A stretch of 64,000 nt of DNA from Psychrobacter sp. 1044. GTDB lineage: Bacteria > Pseudomonadota > Gammaproteobacteria > Pseudomonadales > Moraxellaceae. The stretch spans positions 1 to 64,000 of the forward strand of contig NZ_CAJHAZ010000015.1 in assembly GCF_904846525.1 (NCBI RefSeq), given 5' to 3'. Shown here in pieces: positions 9,909 through 18,057 of this stretch (within the stretch, counting starts at the first letter, position 1; every line of letters begins with the position of its first letter). The position numbers and the translations under genes are program-made. The notes under the pieces were generated by a model. The model had not been told where the DNA came from. It saw only the letters and a program-made list of their open reading frames with translations, and ran no database searches.

Positions 9909-10760
9909 TTAAGACTGATTTCCATGCGCTAAAGCATAGGCAGAAAGATGGTATTTATAATTGGTTTGAATATCTGACATGGTGACTGTTTTAGACGGGG
10001 TAAGCAGTGTACGCCCCAATGCTTGTAAACTGGCACCCGTGGTCGCAACATCATCAAACAATAATAAGCGTTTCACAGGAGGCTTTTCGATTAAAACAAA
10101 AGCATTGTCTAGATTACTTAGGCGCTCAGCACGTGTAAGCCCTTGTTGACTGACAGTGTCGTCAATACGCTTTACACCATGCCATAAAGGTATCTGCCAA
10201 TGCTTAGACAATTGCGCGGATAAAATACTGACAGGATCGAAGCCACGTTTGACCAGTCGTTGCTCGGTTGTTGGCATAGCGACAATCACGCTATTATCAT
10301 GATGACAACCATGAGGACGTGGTAGCTGACGTATAGCATGCAACAATAACGGCAATTTGGTCATGTCTTCATGGTGCTTAAAAGCTCTGATCACTTGACG
10401 CAGCGGATACTCATAATAAGTCGCCGTTTGGATAGATAAAACCGTACCAGCAGCAATATCAACATTGAAGGGTTTCGGCAACCACGCGATACTGTCATGA
10501 CAATGCGAGCAAAGTAGTCCGCTGTTAAAACGGTGGTTGAATTGCTGGCGCAAATTAGCGAAAAACGAAGGATTATTTGGCAAGGGTTTTAGAGAGTGTG
10601 GTATAGAATCAGCCGTTGGCAAGCTACTAAAATTTGATGAGAGGTAATTTTGAGATAGCTGAGATTGTGGCGTGCTGCGATAAACACGGCACAACTGGCA
10701 GCGTATATCTAGATACTCTGCCAGCCATAGTCCAGTTTGATAAGGCGCTAAAAGTCGCAT
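9909..10760 (-). CDS. comF: ComF family protein (phosphoribosyltransferase-like)
   Basis: This 283-residue ComF/GntX family protein is linked to DNA uptake in naturally competent bacteria. Two CxxC pairs near residues 22-25 (CQLC) and 84-87 (CSHC) form the N-terminal zinc-binding part. A type I phosphoribosyltransferase domain follows, with the PRPP motif LLLFDDVATTGAS near residue 236 and the ComF-typical segments VKRGFDP and SQQGLTRAERLSN. It starts 27 bp after the pldA stop and may be cotranscribed. Its nearness to the pilin genes fits a competence role, but that is inference. The start has only a weak ribosome binding site. Confidence 0.88.
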   Translation of the reverse strand: MRLLAPYQTGLWLAEYLDIRCQLCRVYRSTPQSQLSQNYLSSNFSSLPTADSIPHSLKPLPNNPSFFANLRQQFNHRFNSGLLCSHCHDSIAWLPKPFNVDIAAGTVLSIQTATYYEYPLRQVIRAFKHHEDMTKLPLLLHAIRQLPRPHGCHHDNSVIVAMPTTEQRLVKRGFDPVSILSAQLSKHWQIPLWHGVKRIDDTVSQQGLTRAERLSNLDNAFVLIEKPPVKRLLLFDDVATTGASLQALGRTLLTPSKTVTMSDIQTNYKYHLSAYALAHGNQS

Positions 10761-10787
10761 GGACGATTATCAAAATGTGCGATGATA

Positions 10788-12215
10788 TTAGAAACCTTTC
10801 CAATCATTCAGTACGATACCAAAGCCAATAGAGGTATTTTCGTGGTTATAATCGATGATGGATTCGCCATAGCCTTGGAAAACCTGAACAAAGCCATTAA
10901 CATTCTCTGATAATGGATAAATATAATCGACTTGCGCCGCCCCTTTATTGGTGCTTGGATTGTAGCGGAATGTACCGCTCAGACTCTGTTGATCAGGCAA
11001 GTCATATAAGAATTTGATATCACCGTAACCCATGTAGTCTTCGATATCTGGATTGTCTTCACTGCTGCTGCTTTCACTATTCACTCGAGCCCACAGGCGC
11101 GGTACGATTGATAGCTTACCCCACTCTGCCCCTGCCATGAGATAAGCACGGTTCCATGAGCGTGATAACGGATCATCTTGTCCATTAGAATGATGAATGG
11201 CACCAGCACCAAGCATACGAAGACGACCACCAAAAGGTAAATCTGCGGTCACTGGCTGAGTCAAAAATATTTCAGGCTGATAGTCGGTGGCACGGAATGG
11301 TCGCGAGTTATCTTCGTTATAAACTTGCCAATGTGACTCTTGGGTATAACCAAACCACAAATCAGCACTGGTATCGAATAAGTCTTCGGCAACTTTGGTC
11401 TTCAAAGACAACTGAAATTTTAGTTCAGTATTGCGTATGTCATTAGAAGTAAAGGACTCCGTTTCCTGTGACGGCGTGCTTGGATCTAGGTTAGGGTCAA
11501 AGGTATAAAATACTGGCAATACATAGGTTGGTCGGTATGGCCTTACCGTCCAAGTCCCACGCTCACTGTTTTTATCAAGATCATAGGATAAACTAAGCGG
11601 TGTATATTTTTCGATATCTTTTTGAGTGACCCCAACATTTTCTAAAACTTGTGCTTCTCTTTGCGTTAGCCCAACGGTGTCTAAACCTTCATTAGTAGCA
11701 GGCGCGCGCGCAACTGAGTCAGTAGCGCCATTATTAGCACCAGCAATGGTAGATTTTTCTTCTACAAAGACAACTTGCGGATTACCTGAAAGCGTACTTT
11801 GAAAGGTTTTTGCCAAATCTACTGGCTGCTTAGTTGTGGTGTAGCTGGGTGTTTTACCTTCTTCGGCCACTTTGTCAAAGCAAGCCAAACGTGCGGCACT
11901 GGTCTGCACTTGGGTACATTCAAAAAACAATTTTGCTTGCTGAGCGATAAATTCTTTACTGACTACTTGGCGATCTTGCGCAGCTGTATTGGCATCCTGT
12001 GACACCTGATAATCTTCAAACTCAAACGCTGCCTCCGGTACTGGTAACTCATTATCGATCTGAGTTTTATCGGCAGCTTGGACTTGCACGGTAAAGCAGG
12101 TTAGCGCTAGACCAACAGCAATATTCAAATAATGCTTTCTTGTCTGAAATAACGTGTTTTTGCGCGCTGTAATAAGAGGCATAGGGCAGCGCTGTGCGGT
12201 GATATGGGAAAACAT
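10788..12215 (-). CDS. pldA: Outer membrane phospholipase A1 (OmpLA/PldA)
   Basis: This outer membrane enzyme hydrolyses phospholipids that reach the outer leaflet. The active-site signature HHSNGQDDPLSRSWNR near residues 340-355 matches the His-Ser/Asn region of OmpLA (HxSNG...SRSWNR). Residues 1-48 are a signal peptide ending VQVQA. The protein has 475 residues against about 290 in E. coli. The difference is an N-terminal extension of roughly 200 residues before the barrel, containing a two-Cys segment (FFECTQ... ARLACFDKV). The start is supported by AAGGAC 6-7 bp upstream. A later Met at residue 12 would also leave a complete signal peptide. Confidence 0.9.
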   Translation of the reverse strand: MFSHITAQRCPMPLITARKNTLFQTRKHYLNIAVGLALTCFTVQVQAADKTQIDNELPVPEAAFEFEDYQVSQDANTAAQDRQVVSKEFIAQQAKLFFECTQVQTSAARLACFDKVAEEGKTPSYTTTKQPVDLAKTFQSTLSGNPQVVFVEEKSTIAGANNGATDSVARAPATNEGLDTVGLTQREAQVLENVGVTQKDIEKYTPLSLSYDLDKNSERGTWTVRPYRPTYVLPVFYTFDPNLDPSTPSQETESFTSNDIRNTELKFQLSLKTKVAEDLFDTSADLWFGYTQESHWQVYNEDNSRPFRATDYQPEIFLTQPVTADLPFGGRLRMLGAGAIHHSNGQDDPLSRSWNRAYLMAGAEWGKLSIVPRLWARVNSESSSSEDNPDIEDYMGYGDIKFLYDLPDQQSLSGTFRYNPSTNKGAAQVDYIYPLSENVNGFVQVFQGYGESIIDYNHENTSIGFGIVLNDWKGF

Positions 12216-12589
12216 AAGTGTCCTTTATCTAACTGACATTATCGCCAGCAGAGTATATAAGATAATGAGTATGACCATTAGCGTCATCGCTAAAATAAAC
12301 CCAATGACATTCAGACATAGAAGTCAGCAATTACAACGAGTAATGCGCCTTCAGCATTGTTGCTTTATTGTAATGAAAATGTGTGTACTATACTAGCCTT
12401 ATCGCTGCCCTATACCAATGTAAATATCAATAATCAACGCTAAACCAAATGCTTAGCATCAGGATGTCAGGTAACCATTGGTAAAAATAAAAGAGCCAAC
12501 GTACTGTATGAATAGTACATTGGCTCTTTTGTATTGTTAAGCCTTTAGAAAAGACTTATTCGTTTTATTAAGTATCAGTTATTAAGATA
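12216..12589. other. Intergenic region between pldA and dsbD
   Basis: Only one structure is clear, the dsbD terminator at 12490-12530. The rest should hold the pldA promoter. A small frame on the plus strand (12154-12396) lacks coding character and mostly overlaps pldA's 5' end. Confidence 0.4.
12490..12530. terminator. Bidirectional terminator after dsbD
   Basis: The long stem AAGAGCCAACGTACT / AGTACATTGGCTCTTTT (one mismatch) has a short AT-rich loop and T or A runs on both sides. It lies 60-100 bp past the dsbD stop on the minus strand. Confidence 0.85.
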
Positions 12590-14725
12590 TCAGTTATTAA
12601 GCATCGTCAACGTTTGCTCAAATTCTGGACGATCAATCTCACCTACTTGTTGATTGGTCAACTGACCGTCTTGATAATACAGCAATGCTGGCGGGCCAAA
12701 CAATTTATAGCGCGCTAAGATAGCTTTAGAATCATCAGTAGTTTCTGTTATATCCAGTCTCACCAACTGCCAATCCTGCATCTGCGCTGGACGATTATGA
12801 AATAAGTTTTTATCCATAATACGGCACTCAATACACCATTCAGCAGTGACATCGACAAGCACTTTAGGGTTGGCGGCGATAATGGCATCTAACTCAGTCA
12901 GCGTCGTGACGGTTTTATCTGTTGTATTACTCATGGCTGGCTGACCAGTCGTCGTCTGCATCAGCGGAGCAGCACTCAAAGATGCCAGCGGATGCAAGCT
13001 ATCATCGTTACCCAACGCCGCGCCGATAACTAAACAGGTTGCCCAAATACCGGCGATTAACCCTAATGCTTGGGTCAGCATACGACCTTTACCCAACCAA
13101 CTCCACGCCCACATCGCTACAACCATAAACCATAACGCCCATACCATTAGCATCACGGGTGAGATAAAGACGCGCTCAATTAATAATAAAGCAACGGCAA
13201 AGAGCAATAAGGCAAAACCTTGCTTGACCCAGTTCATCCACGCGCCCGCTTTCGGCATAATTTTACCTTGGGTGGCACCAATTAAGATAAGCGGTGCGGA
13301 TAAACCAAAACCCAACATAAATAAAGCTGCAAAACCCAGTAGTGGACTACCAATCGTCGATACGGCAAGCAGTGCCCCAAACAATGGCGCAGAAACACAA
13401 GGCGATACGACGAGCGCAGATAAGAAACCCGCGATTAAGCTACCACCCGTACTACCCAGCTTGCTATCCCCTGCTTGACTCAAGCCTTGCATTTTATTAC
13501 TAATAAATCTCGGTAAGCGGATACTAAACACACCCAGCATATATAGTGCAAGTAGGACAAATACAATCGCAAAACCAATCAGGATAATGGGGTTTTGTAG
13601 CCAGCCGATAATGCCTAATGATTCACCAAACACGGCGATAACTGCGCCCAAAATACCATAAGCCGTTGCCACGCCAATAGCGTAACTGGTGGTGAGAATA
13701 ACACCGCGTTTCACCGTTGGGTTTTCCTCACGGGCAACGATATTGGCAACGATTGGCAACATTGGTAGTACGCATGGTGTCAATGCCAAACCCAGCCCTG
13801 CTAAAAACAATAATACCAATGCCAACCAAGGGTGAGAAGCCAGACCAAAAGGATCGCTATCAGTGGCATTATCTCCAGCAACAGTATTGTTGATTGTCGC
13901 AGGAACTTCACTTGTCGCAGTGCCATCGACGCCTTGTTCATCTGCGCCAGAAATCGTATTGGTAGCGCCAAGCTCTCCCTCTAAAGCCTCATCATCCAAC
14001 AAAGCATAATCAATCACCCCATCATCAGTCAGCGCTTGCTCTGCTGCAAGACTATCGGCAACCGTTGCACTTGACTCAGCGGTGTTGTCATTATCTGTCA
14101 GACTGTTGTTAGCAGCTTCTTGAGTAGAAGTACTAGCGCTATTTCCTGCAATTTGTGGCGTTGTAGCAGCGATATCAATCGTCGTTTTAATTTTTTCAGG
14201 TGGATAGCATAGCCCTGCTTTGGCACAGCCTTGCCAGCCAATCACCACGGCGGCATCGTTGACGCTTTTACCATTACTACTGCTCAAGGTCGTCGTAGCC
14301 ACCATATTCGCTTGGTCAAACACCAGTACTTTTCCGAATGTTGGATCATCGATTGACACTGGCTTTTGACTAAAGATAAAAGGCACGGCGGTCACGCCAG
14401 CTGGCAACGTCAGTTTGATTTGGTCTTTATAAACATAATGCTCAGGCGTAATGTCAAAATTAATGGCTAAGCGCGTGCCATTATTGGTAGTTTTACTGCT
14501 ATCACTGACTTGGAAAGCTTTGTCCACTGGTAAAAACTTCGTCTGTGCTGCATTTTTATCACTGCTAAATAAATCACCCAGCCCTGCCGCATGAGTCATC
14601 ATGGGCATCGCAGCCAGTCCTGTAAACAACGAGCTACTAGAGACCGCAAATGCTAGTAGATAAGATTTTTTGGACGAGCGATGTACCGTTAGCGATGGTT
14701 TTTTTTCTATTGTCTTGATGGACAT
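12590..14725 (-). CDS. dsbD: Thiol:disulfide interchange protein DsbD
   Basis: An inner membrane reductant conduit that passes electrons from cytoplasmic thioredoxin to periplasmic DsbC/DsbG and cytochrome c maturation. All three modules are present. After a signal peptide, the N-terminal alpha domain carries the pair CAKAGLC near residues 163-169. A low-complexity Asp/Thr/Ala linker follows. The central eight-helix domain has one Cys in TPCVLPMLP (about 312) and one in SPCVSAP (about 442). The C-terminal thioredoxin fold has CIEC at residues 631-634. At 711 residues it is longer than the E. coli protein (about 565), mainly through the linker. The gene directly upstream encodes an isolated copy of the alpha domain. 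Confidence 0.94.
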   Translation of the reverse strand: MSIKTIEKKPSLTVHRSSKKSYLLAFAVSSSSLFTGLAAMPMMTHAAGLGDLFSSDKNAAQTKFLPVDKAFQVSDSSKTTNNGTRLAINFDITPEHYVYKDQIKLTLPAGVTAVPFIFSQKPVSIDDPTFGKVLVFDQANMVATTTLSSSNGKSVNDAAVVIGWQGCAKAGLCYPPEKIKTTIDIAATTPQIAGNSASTSTQEAANNSLTDNDNTAESSATVADSLAAEQALTDDGVIDYALLDDEALEGELGATNTISGADEQGVDGTATSEVPATINNTVAGDNATDSDPFGLASHPWLALVLLFLAGLGLALTPCVLPMLPIVANIVAREENPTVKRGVILTTSYAIGVATAYGILGAVIAVFGESLGIIGWLQNPIILIGFAIVFVLLALYMLGVFSIRLPRFISNKMQGLSQAGDSKLGSTGGSLIAGFLSALVVSPCVSAPLFGALLAVSTIGSPLLGFAALFMLGFGLSAPLILIGATQGKIMPKAGAWMNWVKQGFALLLFAVALLLIERVFISPVMLMVWALWFMVVAMWAWSWLGKGRMLTQALGLIAGIWATCLVIGAALGNDDSLHPLASLSAAPLMQTTTGQPAMSNTTDKTVTTLTELDAIIAANPKVLVDVTAEWCIECRIMDKNLFHNRPAQMQDWQLVRLDITETTDDSKAILARYKLFGPPALLYYQDGQLTNQQVGEIDRPEFEQTLTMLNN

Positions 14726-14792
14726 GAAGAGCTACCTATTTATTACCTAATATGCTATTTATTACCAATATTTGAGTCGATCGGCTTGTGGT

Positions 14793-15356
14793 CTATTTGC
14801 GTGTCACGGCGATATCAACCGTGGTTTTGATTTTCTCTGGCGGATAGCACAGCCCAGCTTTCGCACAGCCTTGCCACCCAATTATAATCGGTGCATTTTT
14901 TGCGCCTTTACCATTGTTAGTAGTCAGAGTCGTGGTTGCTACCATGTTTTTTTGGGTAAAAACGGGAACCTCACCAAAGGTTGGGTCGTCAATAGAGACT
15001 GGCGACTGACTAAAAGTAAAGGGGGTTGCACTCACGCCCTTAGGAAAACTGAGAGTAAGCTGATCTTTATAGACATAATGACCTGGCGTAATATCAAAAT
15101 TAATAGATAAGCGCGTGCCCTTAGACGTGGCCTTAGTGCTGCTGATAACTTGAAACGCTTTATCGACAGGCAAAAACTTCGATTTTGCGGCACCATTATT
15201 AGCAAATAACTCGCCCAAACCTGCAGCTTGAGCGCTCATAGATGCCATCGACAACCCTATCATCAATGAAGTACTCATAATTGCAAGTGCGTGAGGCAAC
15301 TTAGAGACTCGTTTATTTGTAATGACGGCTTGTGAGTTGAGTTTGTTGGTAAACAT
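14793..15356 (-). CDS. Stand-alone DsbD N-terminal (alpha) domain protein
   Basis: A 187-residue exported protein with a signal peptide ending MSAQA. It is nearly identical in plan to the first part of the adjacent DsbD: the same GLGELF start of the mature protein, KFLPVDKAFQV, INFDITPGHYVYKD, PVSIDDPTFG and GWQGCAKAGLCYPPEKIKTT blocks. The redox pair is at Cys164 and Cys170. It stops about 17 residues after the second Cys, where DsbD continues into its linker. It has no membrane domain. A GAGG ribosome site precedes the ATG, and dsbD starts 67 bp downstream, so they are probably one operon. Presumably it is a periplasmic thiol shuttle reduced by DsbD. That function is inferred from the duplication alone. 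Confidence 0.85.
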   Translation of the reverse strand: MFTNKLNSQAVITNKRVSKLPHALAIMSTSLMIGLSMASMSAQAAGLGELFANNGAAKSKFLPVDKAFQVISSTKATSKGTRLSINFDITPGHYVYKDQLTLSFPKGVSATPFTFSQSPVSIDDPTFGEVPVFTQKNMVATTTLTTNNGKGAKNAPIIIGWQGCAKAGLCYPPEKIKTTVDIAVTRK

Positions 15357-15493
15357 GAGTAATAACCTCTACTGGCTGATTTTAATGACAAATGAGCGGG
15401 GCGATATGACTGGTATCAAACGTATAGCTTGTTGGAAAAATGGATGGTTTGACATTATCTATGGGATGCCACGCCACTTATTTACTGATATAA

Positions 15494-15529
15494 AAATATC
15501 AACCAATAAGGTCTTATTGGTTGATATTT
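15494..15529. terminator. Long perfect hairpin, probable gspG terminator
   Basis: A 17-bp perfect stem (AAATATCAACCAATAAG and its complement) with a 2-nt loop lies about 90 bp beyond the gspG stop on the minus strand and is followed there by TTTTA. It also separates gspG from the start of the DsbD-like gene. So tight a palindrome could also be a protein-binding site or slow replication, but a terminator is the simplest reading. Confidence 0.6.
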
Positions 15530-15619
15530 AAGAGCATTAGAACGACCGTCACCAATAAACATACTATGGAGTCAGGGATTGTTAGCTACCCATATTTTAA
15601 CTGCTCGTCAAGCTAGTGC

Positions 15620-16222
15620 TTATAATTGGGCATAAAGATCAGCATCTTGACCTTCGCCGCCTTGCTGACCATCTGCACCCAGCGAGAATAAATCATAAGG
15701 ACGACCTTCACTGCCTGGGGCGACATATTGCATCTCATTTTCCCAGCCATCTGTTGGATAGCCGCCTTTGATATAACCACCATCTGGGTAGTTTTTGGCC
15801 TCTGCTGGCGGTGTGGTTAATGCTTCTAAACCTTGTGCGGTAGTCGGATAGCGCGAATTATCAACCTTATACATATCAAGGGCGTTGGATACTGTAGCAA
15901 GCGCTGTTTCAGTGGTCTTGACACGAGCTTTATCACTTTGTCCCACCACTTTTGGGACAACTAAGCCTGCAAGAATTGCCAAGATTACAATCACGACCAT
16001 GATCTCGATCAGAGTAAATCCAGACTGGTTATTACGCATAGGTAGTGGCTGACGGGCTCTCGTAGGAGCTGGCTTGCTGGCACTCATGGCACTCATGGCA
16101 CTCATGGCACTCATGGCACTCATGGCACTCATGGCACTCATGGCACTCATGGCACTTATTGGCATAGTAGTTACTTGAGTTTTGTCAATTATAGTCATCG
16201 CTTTTGTCATCGCTTTTGGCAT
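15620..16222 (-). CDS. gspG: Type II secretion major pseudopilin GspG
   Basis: This is the main subunit of the periplasmic pseudopilus of the type II secretion system. The leader ends NNQSG, followed by FTLIEIMVVIVILAILAGLVVP with Glu5. The C-terminal domain has the GspG signature: YKVDNSRYPTTAQGLEAL, DGWENEMQY and the calcium-site tail DLFSLGADGQQGGEGQDADL. The true start is unclear. The usual family length (about 140 aa) fits the ATG at 16039, which gives leader MRNNQSG, but no Shine-Dalgarno precedes it. Upstream in frame lie eight copies of Met-Ser-Ala encoded by a 9-bp repeat, then further ATGs up to 16222, and a TTG at 16255. I take the most upstream ATG provisionally. Confidence 0.85.
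   Translation of the reverse strand: MPKAMTKAMTIIDKTQVTTMPISAMSAMSAMSAMSAMSAMSAMSAMSASKPAPTRARQPLPMRNNQSGFTLIEIMVVIVILAILAGLVVPKVVGQSDKARVKTTETALATVSNALDMYKVDNSRYPTTAQGLEALTTPPAEAKNYPDGGYIKGGYPTDGWENEMQYVAPGSEGRPYDLFSLGADGQQGGEGQDADLYAQL
16079..16159 (-). repeat. 9-bp tandem repeat (ATGAGTGCC on the minus strand) before gspG
   Basis: Eight perfect copies and one degenerate copy are present. On the minus strand each unit reads ATG AGT GCC in the gspG frame, encoding Met-Ser-Ala. Every perfect copy therefore contains a potential in-frame start codon just upstream of the pseudopilin leader. Because the unit is a multiple of three, copy-number changes would keep the frame but alter the number of start codons and the leader length. 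Confidence 0.95.
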
Positions 16223-16255
16223 CAGGGTGATGTAAATAGGAAAAGTGGCGTTCAA

Positions 16256-16773
16256 GTAACATTAATAATCGGCAATGATCGGCGTATTAATGAGCACTGA
16301 AACGATTATCACTATAAACCATGATTTTATTTTTATCTAGGGCGTGTCCTCAATTCAATCGTTTACTTTCTAAATGGCCTAAAAATAGCTAAATTTTGCC
16401 AAACATCGTCAAATAGCTTATCAATATCTCGATATTATTTGCGCTACTTTCCTTGTTTGACGGTAATTTATCTCATTTTTATCACCATTTTTAAAATGAG
16501 GACACGCCCTAGCACCGCAAGTAGATTGTTATGAACCTTGATTTTTATAAGCATCAAGACTGAACCACAGCATGAGGAGTGATATTTATAAGGATAACTT
16601 TTAACTGACGCTTACTATAGCTTGATGGCTGGCTTTACCCTAGTAAAAACCTGGCTCAGTCAACAATCTACAACAGTAAGCAAATCTTAAGAAAGCTAGC
16701 GTAATATTTAGTAAGATGGCTACAATAGAAATGTGAGCGGGAGGCACACAAGCTCAGAAGATTTGAGTGCTCA
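16256..16773. other. Intergenic region between gspF and gspG
   Basis: About a third of this stretch is one MITE-like element (16340-16509). The remainder, 16510-16773, contains no convincing gene, hairpin or promoter. gspG therefore seems to be separated from gspF by the insertion, although both run in the same direction. Confidence 0.5.
16340..16509 (-). mobile_element. MITE-like inverted-repeat element, full copy 1 (170 bp)
   Basis: The element begins GGGCGTGTCCTCA and ends TGAGGACACGCCC, giving 13-bp terminal inverted repeats flanked on both sides by TA (16338-16339 and 16510-16511), a likely 2-bp target duplication. The interior is non-coding and AT-rich, with a small palindrome around ATATCTCGATAT. 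Relative to the copies at 47142 and 51812 it lies in the opposite orientation. No transposase is encoded, so it would need help from an outside enzyme that recognises these ends. TA duplications fit the IS630/Tc1 or some IS5-group families. Confidence 0.85.
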
Positions 16774-17976
16774 TTATCCTGCCAGATCATTCATATTGAC
16801 AATCGGCAGCATCACTGCCATCACGATAATCATGACTACCACGCCCATCAGCACTAGCATCAACGGCTCAAGTAGCGATAATAGGGTACTGATAAAGTTA
16901 GTGGCTTCCGCTTCCTGCATATTGGCGGCGCGGCTGAGCATATTTTCGAGCTCGCCTGAGTTTTCACCACTTTTAATCATTTGCACCATCATCGGCGGAA
17001 AGTAACTGGACTTTTCTAATTGACTCGATAAGCTTGAGCCTTCCGTCACCCTATCAGCCGCAGTGATGATGGTTTTTTGAATGTGTAAATTGGTCGTCAC
17101 CGCCGCACCAATATGCAATGCCTCAATCAACGGCACCCCTGAGCGTACCAATATCGACAATGTACTGGCAAAACGTGCTGCATTCAGCCCTTTTGATAAC
17201 CGCGCCAATATCGGTAGTCTTAGCACGATGCTGTCTATCGCTAACTTACCCGCTTGCATCTGCGCAAAACGATAAAACAAAAACGCTGTTCCGGCCAATA
17301 CTAGCAGCATCAGCCACCACCACTGCGTAATAAGATTAGATAGGCTAAGAACAATTTGGGTAATGAGCGGCAATGCCTGTTCAGACTGCTCAAACACTTT
17401 GACAATTTTGGGCACCACAAAACTCATCAAGCCCATAATCACGCCAATTGCCATCACCATCAGCACAATCGGATAAACCATCGCGCCTTGGATTTTCTTT
17501 TGCAATGCAAAGCGGTTTTCGGTGTAATCTGCCAACTGGTTCAAGATTAAATCCAAGTGACCTGACTTTTCACCTGCCGCAATGGTCGCGATATATAGTG
17601 GTGGAAAACTGGCGGCTTGCTGCAATGCTCGCGCCAAGCTCAAACCTTCTAATACATGCGAGCGCACGGCAAGCATAAGTGATTTGATATGGGTTTTTGG
17701 TGATTGTTTGGCGACGGCGGCAAGCGTTTCCTCTAACGGAATACCCGCTGCCAATAATACCGATAATTGACGGGTCAGCAATGCTAACTCGTAAGCAGAC
17801 GGTTTTTTATAGCGGTTTTTATTCTGGTTTTGTCTATCATTGACGGCACTGACTTCAACGGGCGTCCATTGTTTATCACGCAGCTGCTGGCGAACTTGTC
17901 GCGCAGAATCACCTTCGAGCAAGCCTTTTTGCACACTGCCATGGTCATCTAACGCTTTATAATGATAAGCGGGCAT
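16774..17976 (-). CDS. gspF: Type II secretion inner membrane platform protein GspF
   Basis: A polytopic inner membrane protein that links the secretion ATPase GspE to pseudopilus assembly. The 400-residue sequence has the two repeated GspF/PilC domains: the first around residues 68-190 (ELALLTRQLSVLLAAGIPLEETL, AAGEKSGHLDLILNQLADY), the second around 270-390 (ARFASTLSILVRSGVPLIEAL, MIKSGENSGELENML). They are separated by hydrophobic segments near 170-190 and 220-240, with a last membrane helix at the end. AGGAT precedes the ATG. It follows the unrecognised gene at 18058-19125 after 81 bp and probably shares its transcript. Confidence 0.93.
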   Translation of the reverse strand: MPAYHYKALDDHGSVQKGLLEGDSARQVRQQLRDKQWTPVEVSAVNDRQNQNKNRYKKPSAYELALLTRQLSVLLAAGIPLEETLAAVAKQSPKTHIKSLMLAVRSHVLEGLSLARALQQAASFPPLYIATIAAGEKSGHLDLILNQLADYTENRFALQKKIQGAMVYPIVLMVMAIGVIMGLMSFVVPKIVKVFEQSEQALPLITQIVLSLSNLITQWWWLMLLVLAGTAFLFYRFAQMQAGKLAIDSIVLRLPILARLSKGLNAARFASTLSILVRSGVPLIEALHIGAAVTTNLHIQKTIITAADRVTEGSSLSSQLEKSSYFPPMMVQMIKSGENSGELENMLSRAANMQEAEATNFISTLLSLLEPLMLVLMGVVVMIIVMAVMLPIVNMNDLAG

Positions 17977-18057
17977 AGCAGCGAATATCCTAAAGTGGTC
18001 AATAATAAAAGGTAATAAACAAGGACTTATAAAGGAGGTCTATCGAGATTTAATGGC

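Noticed and set aside
12154..12396. 80-codon plus-strand frame overlapping the pldA 5' end
   Set aside because: It has no ribosome site and no domain-like sequence, and half of it is antisense to the pldA signal peptide.
16079..16159. Tandem repeat as a CRISPR array
   Set aside because: The units are 9 bp with no spacers, and no cas genes are present. The same applies to the arrays at 1-77 and 26217-26284.
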